A DNA stretch of 64,000 bases from Aselliscus stoliczkanus. Its lineage: Eukaryota > Chordata > Mammalia > Chiroptera > Hipposideridae. Below are positions 57,021 to 64,000 of the stretch, one piece after another. How positions within the stretch are numbered: position 1 is the first letter of the stretch; every line of letters begins with the position of its first letter. The stretch spans positions 84,874,271 through 84,938,270 of the forward strand of contig CM066737.1 in assembly GCA_033961575.1 (NCBI GenBank). Direction: 5' to 3'. Below the pieces are notes generated by a model. That model saw only the letters and a list, made by a program, of their open reading frames with translations. It searched no databases and was not told the DNA's origin. The position numbers and the translations under genes were made by a program.

Positions 57021-57796
57021 CTTTCCTGCTCGTGACCCTTGGGAGGACTCTGCCCACATCTTTCCTTTCACTGCTGGGTCTTAGTTTCTTCACCTGTACG
57101 ATGGATGTATTTAGATAAATCACCTTTGTGTGGGCCGGCCAAGTGGCGTATTGGTTAAGCGCTGGTTTTGGGATGCCAGCGGCCCCGGTTCGGATCCCAC
57201 ATGAGGGCCAGTGACACTGCCCTCTACAGCTAACAACAGCTCCACCTGGAGCTGGGCTGTGCGAGCCCCGGTGATGGTGTGGGCTGCAGCCCCTGCTTGC
57301 AGTGGGCTGCCATAGGCTACAGTGAGTGGCCCACAGCCAGCGGGAGCGGCTGGCAGCCAAGCGTGAGCTGCCAATAGCCGCGGTGAGCGACATCCAGAGG
57401 CCAGCGACTGATCTGCCTCATCCGGGAAGAGCACAATGACGATACCAACAGTGAAGCAACATCCTCCGCAACTAAACTGAAGAACAAAAAGACAGCAACT
57501 TGTCTGTTCCCCTACCCCGATTCCCCAACGCTGTTCCCCTCCGCCAATTCCCCAGTAAAATCTTTTAAAAAAACAAAAACAAAAACAAAAAATCACCTTT
57601 GTGTTTCTTTTGGCTTATTCTGAACTGCTTAAACCTAATTAGTTGAAAGGTATCACCATGTTTAAAATTATAAGGCAAACATTGATTTACTTTGTTTTAT
57701 GAAATAACTATACATTTAGAAAATATGGATAGAATGGTGGATAGGAAAATGGATATAGGAATCCACCACCCCAAATGTAGTGACATTAAACAATAA
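57021..57796. repeat. Direct segmental repeat, left copy (contains a SINE)
   Basis: From CTTTCCTGCTCGTGACCCTT to ATTAAACAAT; homologous to 63669-64000. The SINE 57132-57590 is present only here, and about 30 bases present at 63937 are missing here. Confidence 0.93.
57132..57590 (+). mobile_element. Long SINE in the duplicated segment
   Basis: GGGCCGGCCAAGTGGCGTAT, two internal units, end CCCCAGTAAAATCTTTTAAA (poly(A) signal mutated to AGTAAA). Exact duplication AATCACCTTTGTGT (57118-57131, 57591-57604); the empty site is visible around 63765-63780. Confidence 0.95.
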
Positions 57797-58096
57797 AAAT
57801 CATTACATCCCCATGACTTACCTATTTTATAACTGGAAGTTTGTACCTTTTGACTCCCTTCACACATTTCACCCACCCCAAAACCCCACCTCTGGCAACC
57901 ACCAATCTGTTCTCTGTATGTATGAGCTTCCTGTCCACCCACCCAGTGAGATTATGTGGTATTTGTCTTTCTCTGTCTGACTTATTTCACTTAGCATAAT
58001 GCACTCAGGTTCCATCTATGTTGTCATAAATGGCAGGAATTCCTTCCTTTTTATGACTGAGTAGTATTCCATTATATACATATGTATATATACATA
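57797..58096 (-). mobile_element. L1 fragment, antisense
   Basis: ACCTCTGGCAACCACCAATC, GACTTATTTCACTTAGCATA and GAGTAGTATTCCATTATATA are the reverse of an L1 ORF2 tail and 3' UTR. Confidence 0.8.
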
Positions 58097-58097
58097 T

Positions 58098-58174
58098 ATT
58101 GACTTGTCGGAAAAGTCATGACGTATTTTTTCTGTTTTTCATTGCAAAAATGCGTCATGCCTTTTCTGGCAACC

Positions 58175-58176
<2 letters not shown>
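58098..58176. mobile_element. MADE1-like palindromic MITE, about 78 bp
   Basis: TTGTCGGAAAAGTCATGACG at the left pairs with CGTCATGCCTTTTCTGGCAA at the right, giving a near-complete hairpin with a small central loop. Size and shape resemble mariner-derived mini-elements such as human MADE1; the sequence is a different family. Confidence 0.7.
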
Positions 58177-58219
<43 letters not shown>

Positions 58220-58242
58220 TACATACATACATACATACATAT
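58175..58242. repeat. (GATA)n(CATA)n microsatellite
   Basis: (GATA)n to about 58220 then (CATA)n to about 58242, directly after the MITE. Confidence 0.95.
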
Positions 58243-58827
58243 ACATCAGCTATAGTGGCTGAACTTAATTCTTCTGCATGTGATTATCCAGTTTTCCAAA
58301 CACTATTTATTGAAGAGACTATCCTTTCTTCTTTGAGTATTCTTGGCTCCCTTGCTATAATATATACTACTTTACCATCTATGCAGGGGCCTTATTGGTT
58401 CATGTATCTGTTTTTATGTCAGTACCATACTGTTTTGATAACTATAGCTTTGTAGTATAATTTGAAATCAGGAAGTGTGTTGCCTCTGGCTCTTTCCTTC
58501 TTTCTCAGTATTGTTTTGGCTATTCAGGGTCTCTTGTGGTTTCATATGAATTTTACATTTGTACTATTTCTGTGAAAAATGGGATTGAAATTTTAACAGG
58601 AATTGCTTTCAATCTATAAATGGCTTTGAATATTATGAACATTTTAAGAATATTAAGTCTTTCAATCCATGAACACAGAATATTTTTCCATTTATTTGTT
58701 TCTTCTGCAATTTCTTTAATCAATATGTTATAGTTTTTGGTGCATAGACCTTTTGCTTCCTTATTTGAATTTATTCCTAATTATTTTATTGTTCTTGATG
58801 CTCTTCTAAATGAGATTGTTTCTTTCA
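58243..58827 (-). mobile_element. L1 ORF2 segment, inverted
   Basis: Reverse complement of L1 ORF2: ATCCAGTTTTCCAAACACTA, ATAACTATAGCTTTGTAGTA, TTTCAATCCATGAACACAGA. It adjoins a sense L1 segment at 58828. Confidence 0.82.
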
Positions 58828-59067
58828 TGTTGGTGGGAATGTAAATTGGTACAGCCACTATAGAAAACAATATGGAGGTTCCTCAAAAAATTAAAAATTA
58901 GCTTCCTTTTGATTCAGCAATTCCACTTCTGCGAATATATCTGAAGGAAATGAAAACATTATGTTGAAGAGATATCTGTATTCCTATGTTTATAGCAGTA
59001 TTATTTACAATAGCCAAGATGTAGAAACAACCTAAGATGAATAAATGGATAAAGAATTTGTGAGATA

Positions 59068-59070
59068 TGT

Positions 59071-59116
<46 letters not shown>
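59068..59116. repeat. (GT)n microsatellite
   Basis: About 20 GT units followed by GAGAGAGA, within the L1. Confidence 0.97.
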
Positions 59117-59410
59117 TGGAATATTATCCAGCCATAAAAAAGATGAAAATCCTACCATTTGCAACAAGGATGGACCTTGTGGAATTATGCTAAATGAAAT
59201 AAATCAGATGGAGAAAGACAAATACCATATGATGTCACTTAAGCGTGGAACCCAAAATGAAAAACACACAAAACCAAAACAAACAAACAAAAACAACCTC
59301 ACAGAAAAAGAGATCAGGTTTGTCGTTGCCAAAGGTGGGGATGGGATGGGGGTGGAGAAACTGGGTGCAGGTAATCAAAGGCACAAACTTTCAGTTACAA
59401 GATAAATAAC

Positions 59411-59863
59411 TGGGCTGGCCAAGTGGTGCGTTGGTTAAGAGTTGGCTTGGGAGCACAATTTCTGAGCAGCAGGGCCCTGATTCAGATCCCACATGAGGGC
59501 CAGTGACACTGGGCCCTCTATAGCTAAGATGGTGAACAACAGCTTGACCTGGAGCTGGGCTGCCATGCATCGCTGGCAACGGCGTAGGCTACAGAGGAGC
59601 TGCAGTGGGCTGCCATGAGCTACCGTGAGTGGCCGGCAGACAGCGAGAGCTGCCGGGAGCCCTAGTGAGGGGCTGTTCAGTGGCTGGCGACCGATCTGCC
59701 TCACCCAGGAAGAGAGCAATGATAATACCAACATAGGACAGTGAAGCGACGTCCTCCACAACTACACTGAAGATCCATAGGAAAGCAACTTGTCTGTTTC
59801 CCTTCCCCCATTCCCCAATGCTGTTCCCCTCCCCCATTCCCCAATAAAGTCTTTTAAAAAAAA
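59411..59863 (+). mobile_element. Long SINE inside the L1
   Basis: GGGCTGGCCAAGTGGTGCGT, GAGCAGCAGGGCCCTG subtype, end CCCCAATAAAGTCTTTTAAA. AAGATAAATAACT flanks both sides. Confidence 0.93.
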
Positions 59864-60149
59864 GATAAATAACTACTAGGGATGTAAATGCACAACATGA
59901 GGACTATAGCTAACATTGCTTAGGGTATATTTTGAAAGTTGTTAAGAAAACAAATCCTAAGAGTTCTCATCACAAGGGAAAAAAAAAACTTTTTTTTTTG
60001 TATCTATATGAGAAGATGGATGTTAACTAAACTTACTGTGGTAATTATTTCACAATATATGTAAGTCAAGTCATTATGCTCCATACTTTAAACTTATACA
60101 GGGCTGTATGTCAATCATATCATAATAAAACCGAAAAAAAACAACAACA

Positions 60150-60690
60150 CCATAAAACAAACCAACCTGCACGGTCCTGGGAGAGTGAAGCTGGGAGTCT
60201 GGGTGGCTGCAAGGGCTGTTGGATTCCTCAGCGGTGCCTCCAGTTCCAGCAGCTGGAGACCAGGGCAGACAGCTGTTGAGGCCCGAGCGGGTAGTGCATA
60301 CACACTTGGCTACAGGGACCAGCGGCAGGTGCCTATGTAGTGGCAGTGGCCTGTGCAGACACACATATAGTGGCAAGGACCAAATTGAGCAGCGAGGGCC
60401 AGGGCTTGCTTCAAGTACACTGGCACCTGTCTGTGTGGGCCCTGGCTGCCAGTGTGCACTCTTGTGACTGCCAGGCTTCACTGAGGTGCACGCCAAGCAG
60501 TAAAGGCCAGCGACCAGAGCTGGGTCGGCGAGGCGCAGGTGCAGAGCAGGTGAAGCTAGCTAGCTGCAGGTGAGCCCAGTGGTGCAGGCCAATGACTGTA
60601 ATAGGGTTAAATCTGGGCCCACGGCAGATGGGGGTGGGGTGGGGAAGGAGAAGGGCGGGAACATGGCTGTTGCCGTTTACTTTTGTGGCT
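60150..60690 (-). mobile_element. GC-rich block, probably antisense L1 5' UTR
   Basis: Markedly GC-richer than its surroundings, with loosely repeated GGGACCAGCGGCAGGTG-like motifs. It and 61570-61950 bracket the LTR-like block, so both may be parts of one antisense L1 5' UTR. I recognise only the right part with confidence. Confidence 0.4.
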
Positions 60691-60818
60691 TCAGGATCTT
60701 GTCACAGGCATGAACACAGAAGTAGCGTCTGTCAACCTATATAAAGAGGTAAAGTGAGGCAAGCTCAAATGATCAGAAATTGAGTTTATTCTGGGATCAC
60801 AAAGGAATTGCAGTTCAG

Positions 60819-60911
60819 GCCGGCAGTGGTTAAGCGCTGGCTTGGAAAGCCAGAGGCCGGTTCGGGTCCCACATATGGCGGTCAGAGACACTGCTCTGAA
60901 AAAAAAAAAAA
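60819..60911 (+). mobile_element. Short SINE
   Basis: Slightly shortened head (GCCGGCAGTGGTTAAGCGCT) to ACACTGCTCTG plus A-tail; exact 18-bp duplication AAAGGAATTGCAGTTCAG (60801-60818, 60912-60929). Confidence 0.94.
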
Positions 60912-61140
60912 AAGGAATTGCAGTTCAGAAAAAAGGAAAGCAAGGTACAGGCGAGCCTACGGAGGGTTGGGGGCGTAGAAGCCCAGAGTCCAAGCAGGAA
61001 GTTCATTGGCTTGATAATGGGGAAGAGATTCTTGGTGGAGGTTCATTGGTCAGATTCACCGCGGATGTTTCTAAGTCTTGGTCTTCTGCAAATAAGCCCT
61101 TTACAGAAATCAGCCCGTCTGTTGTTTTTCTGCGAGAGCG

Positions 61141-61204
61141 CATGTGTGAGATTGCGCATGTGTGAGATTGCGCATGTGCGAGCTTCCGCATTTCCGCCCT
61201 CCGA
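61141..61204. promoter_or_regulatory. 16-bp tandem repeats with NRF1-like cores
   Basis: CATGTGTGAGATTGCG at 61141 and 61157, then the variants CATGTGCGAGCTTCCG (61173) and CATTTCCGCCCTCCGA (61189). TTGCGCATGTGCGAG resembles an NRF1 palindrome (GCGCATGCGC). Such arrays are common in LTR enhancers. Confidence 0.55.
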
Positions 61205-61569
61205 TTCCAGTTTAGATTGTACTTGCACAAGTGCAGTGGTAGGGGTCCGTGTGGCGGAGTTCATGTGTACAGCTGGAGAGGCTAGGCCCCAGTGCGCACA
61301 TGGCGGCAGGTGTGACCTGCAAGTTACTAGGCCGGCGTCTTGTACCCTCGCAGCCACAGAGGCATGGGCTGGCTGCAGGCGAGAATCCCGGGTTCTGTTG
61401 GGAGCGGCTGGCGAGGTAAAGCGGTTGGTGGGGACAAAATGGTGGCTGCGTGCGCCATTGGTTTCTTGTGGCGCAAGAGGCCGGGGTCGTGTGCAGAGCA
61501 GGTCACTGGGAACACAGTGGCTCCCGCTGTGTGGCTGATATAGGCGGCCCCTACTCTTCTTTATTGTTG

Positions 61570-61955
61570 CTAGCATTCTCTACAGTCTCAGGTGTGCCTG
61601 TCTCTGGGTAGGGTGAAAAGGTGGGTGCTTTGTGTGAGGCCCAAAGGCTGGGGAAGCTGGTCGCTTACACTGCTCATCCTGGGGAGTGCCCTCTTGGTGC
61701 TGAGAAGTGCCAGCATGGGAGATGGGATGATGCAGGCAAAAATGAAGCTGTTCATTTTTCCCCCCTGTATGCTATTATTCTCAGGTTATTTTGTTCCGTG
61801 TTGCTGTAGATTCTTAATGGACTCTTGGGCTCTCCCAGAGCTGGTTTGGTTTGTGGCTAGCAGTCTAATTGTTGATCTTTGTGTAGGGGGAAGGAAGCTG
61901 GGGGTCTCCTATCTCACCGTCTTGGTGATGTTACTTCCCTTTTTTAGCTTTTTGA
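61570..61955 (-). mobile_element. L1 5' UTR fragment, antisense
   Basis: The reverse strand reads CCCCCAGCTTCCTTCCCCCT, ACACAAAGATCAACAATTAG, GGGAGAGCCCAAGAGTCCAT, which I recognise as the start of an older mammalian L1 5' UTR. An overlapping 130-codon open frame on the plus strand is incidental. Confidence 0.6.
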
Positions 61956-61959
61956 GTGG

Positions 61960-63668
61960 AATATTTTACCTGTTTTCAACCTGAGGTATAAAAAAGTACA
62001 TAGATTTTCTTTAAAATACTGCTTTTTCCCCCCACAAATTTTAAAGTTTATATGGAAGAGCAAATACTCACCATAATAAAAAAAAGAAAGAAAGAAAAAA
62101 GAAAGAAAGAAAGAAAGAAAGGCCTAATGAGGGAATGAATGGGCACCACACTAGGCTTTAAAATATTACAAGGTTAAGAGAAACTTTCTTCTTATCATAT
62201 TTAATAATAAATCCTAATGTTTTATTGATCTGAAAATTAAAACAAAATATATTTTGGCCTTATATTCCCTATCTGTAAAATGGAGAAAATAATAATGTTA
62301 ACTCTATTACAGTTTGTTGTGAGGAAAGTAGAGCACGAATGTTGATCCACAATATGATAATGGTTGCTCACATTTATTGAATGTTTGAGGTACTGTTTGT
62401 AGCACACAATAAAAATAACAGGCTATTGCTATTACTATAATACATTATTCAGTTGAGATCATTAAAATTGTCATTGTGGATGATATATTCGATTGGATTT
62501 GAAACAAAATGTATAAAGATACAAGGAGATGATAGGAACAAGAGAAGCATATGAAAGACAGGTCAGAGATTCAAGGATAGGTGGTGGTGGTTTTGGCAGT
62601 CAGACAGCTTAGATCATTACCATGAGAAAACATGAGATAAGGTCTTGGGTTTCATGTGAAAATGAAAGTTGTAACTGCAAATGCTGCATAAAATCAGAAC
62701 TTTCAAATAAGTGTACATTTGTTGAAATAAGTGATTAGATGAAATGCAAAAATCAATTTATAAACACACTGTTTTTTGTGTCTTTATCTGACCACTGTAT
62801 GGGGAAAGTCATCTCCCAAGAAGATACGTGGGGTCTGTTTATCCAGTGCACTCTTGGTTTGTATTCCACCCGATTGGATCAGGAACCCCAAACCAAGAAC
62901 TTTATATAAAAATCAGTCTAGGCATTGTGATATCCCCTAATATTACTGGTAAAAGCAAATAAAATAATTCAAGAGAGGCACTCGTACAATCCAGGCTGCA
63001 CAGAGTGGAGTGAAGAAAGTTTTAAAAAAATGAATAGAAATGAAAAAGGTACAAAGCACATGAATCAGTCTAAAAGGAAAAATCACGGATCCAACACTCA
63101 GAAAGACTAGAGCCCTAATAACCTGAGAAAAATAGTACACAAATGTGAAATAAAATATAACATAAACATTTATAAAATGCATGAAGACATAAAAAATGAA
63201 ATAGTAATAAAAGAAAACCCTATTTTAAAAAACAGGCAGAATGGGAAAAGAATATGAAGGAACCTCTGAAGTAAAAAATATAGGCACTGATTATTTTTAA
63301 CTACTCAGTGAATATAGTAAGTTGCAAATAGTTGCAGATGATGACAAAATTTTGACGCACGCTATCCAAAATTCAGCATGGAAAGACATAGGTGAAAACT
63401 ACAAAAGAGACATTTAAAACATGGGGGATAGTATGCAGTCTGACCTATATGTGGGGGACCTCATGTTGAATTCCAATGCCTTAGCCAACATAGCATGCTC
63501 TAACTTAGGTCACACTTTCCCCCTAACAGGTGCCCGTTGGTTAGCCCTTGAGCCTAGCTGTCTACCACCGGACCAGGCCGAGAGAAGAGTCCTGTGTGAG
63601 TGCTGAAAGCAGGGTAAGTAAGGCTATTGATTCGGGAATTCTTGTATCATAGGGGCCTGGAACATGAC
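61960..63668. other. Mostly unrecognised, with a simple repeat and a MIR trace
   Basis: A (GAAA)n tract lies at 62083-62121. About 62265-62420 (CCCTATCTGTAAAATGGAGA ... TTTGTTGTGAGGA) is MIR-like. 63421-63606 is a 61-codon open frame with no recognisable domain. Confidence 0.45.
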
Positions 63669-64000
63669 CTTTCCTGCTCGTGACCCTTGGCAGGACTCTG
63701 CCCACATCTTTCCTTTCACTGCTGGGTCTTAGTTTCTTCACCTGTACAATGGATGTATTTAGATAAATCACCTTTGTGTTTCTTTTGGCTAATTCTGAAC
63801 TGCTTAAACCTAATCAGTTGAAAGGTCTCACCATGTTTAAAATTATAAGGCAAACATTGATTTACTTTGTTTTATGAAATAACTATACATTTAGAAAATA
63901 TGGATAGAATGGTGGATAGGAAAATGGATATAGGAATGTTCTAACTATCTATAGCTATACAGAATAAGCCACCCCAAATGTAGTGACATTAAACAATATA
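63669..64000. repeat. Direct segmental repeat, right copy (no SINE), runs off the window
   Basis: Homologous to 57021-57796 from CTTTCCTGCTCGTGACCCTT onward and colinear through ATAAATCACCTTTGTGTTTC without the SINE. It retains GTTCTAACTATCTATAGCTA (63937 on), absent from the left copy. Confidence 0.93.

Larger units (their letters stand above)
58828..60145 (+). mobile_element. L1 3' end, sense (ORF2 tail and 3' UTR)
   Basis: TGTTGGTGGGAATGTAAATT (ORF2 C-terminal region), TAGCAGTATTATTTACAATA, TATTATCCAGCCATAAAAAA, then 3' UTR to ATACTTTAAACTTATACAGG and an A-rich end. A (GT)n tract (59068-59116) and a long SINE (59411-59863) lie inside it. Confidence 0.88.
60691..61569 (-). mobile_element. 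Probable ERV LTR, antisense, CpG-rich
   Basis: On the minus strand there is AATAAA in CCCAGAATAAACTCAATTTC (complement near 60783-60795) followed by CCTCACTTTACCTC, an R/U5-like layout. Upstream is a CpG-rich, U3-like region with four 16-bp repeats (61141-61204). Ends and target duplication are not resolved, so class is unknown. Confidence 0.45.

Noticed and set aside
59067..59405. 112-codon frame starting in a cysteine/valine run
   Set aside because: It is the (GT)n microsatellite read through into L1 sequence.
60918..61538. 206-codon open frame in the CpG-rich block as a host gene or CpG-island first exon
   Set aside because: No recognisable domain, competing open frames on the other strand, and the block reads better as a probable LTR within an L1 5' UTR. 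A host promoter is not excluded.

Overview
The window is non-coding genomic DNA from a placental mammal. I found no host protein-coding exon, rRNA gene or functional tRNA gene. It is AT-rich, gene-poor sequence built from layers of retrotransposons. The dominant repeats are tRNA-headed SINEs ending in A-tails; the longest carry AATAAA plus TCTTT just before the tail. One family (4138-4309, 53494-53684) resembles bat SINE consensus sequences as I remember them. A bat, probably Yinpterochiroptera, is therefore my best guess; this is inference and no database was searched.

The most interesting content lies in 1-16.5 kb. There are three copies of a compact L1-derived element of about 2.8 kb (1-3410, 6024-8818, 13697-16489). 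Each has a GC-rich L1 5' UTR, an almost intact 290-codon ORF1, essentially no ORF2, and an unusual 3' end in which a module of about 250-260 bp (start of the 3' UTR plus the tail of ORF2) is duplicated in tandem. This is a half-L1 (HAL1-like) design. Copy 2 sits in an ERV1-type solo LTR that sits in an older L1. Copy 3 sits in an old L1 ORF2. Copy 1 was later hit by a long SINE. Each ORF1 carries an inactivating lesion, but the copies are very similar, so the family looks recent.

16.5-40.5 kb holds antique L1, MIR and MLT fragments, a mariner-like MITE split by two SINEs (22131-22904), an ancient antisense L1 (24.5-26.8 kb), a younger 5'-truncated L1 (28452-30112), a second MITE copy (32566-32776), several ERV LTRs (18133, 33635, 35688) and a 388-bp solo LTR with a 5-bp target duplication (38100-38487).

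40.5-48.2 kb holds a long SINE flanked by perfectly abutting 422-bp direct repeats that differ at only four positions, L1 3' fragments, a Tigger-like DNA element (44692-45185), a short retrocopy of an unidentified transcript (45457-45743), a SINE tandem pair and a third MITE copy.

48.2-57 kb is mostly unrecognised AT-rich sequence with few insertions. 57-64 kb contains a direct duplication (57021 and 63669) in which only the first copy carries a SINE, an inverted/sense L1 pair, and a CpG-rich block (60.15-61.95 kb) that appears to be an LTR inserted in an antisense L1 5' UTR.

The elements do not form a pathway. What links them functionally is the L1 machinery: SINEs, the ORF2-less L1 derivatives and the retrocopy all show A-tails and target-site duplications, so they depended on ORF2 protein supplied from elsewhere.
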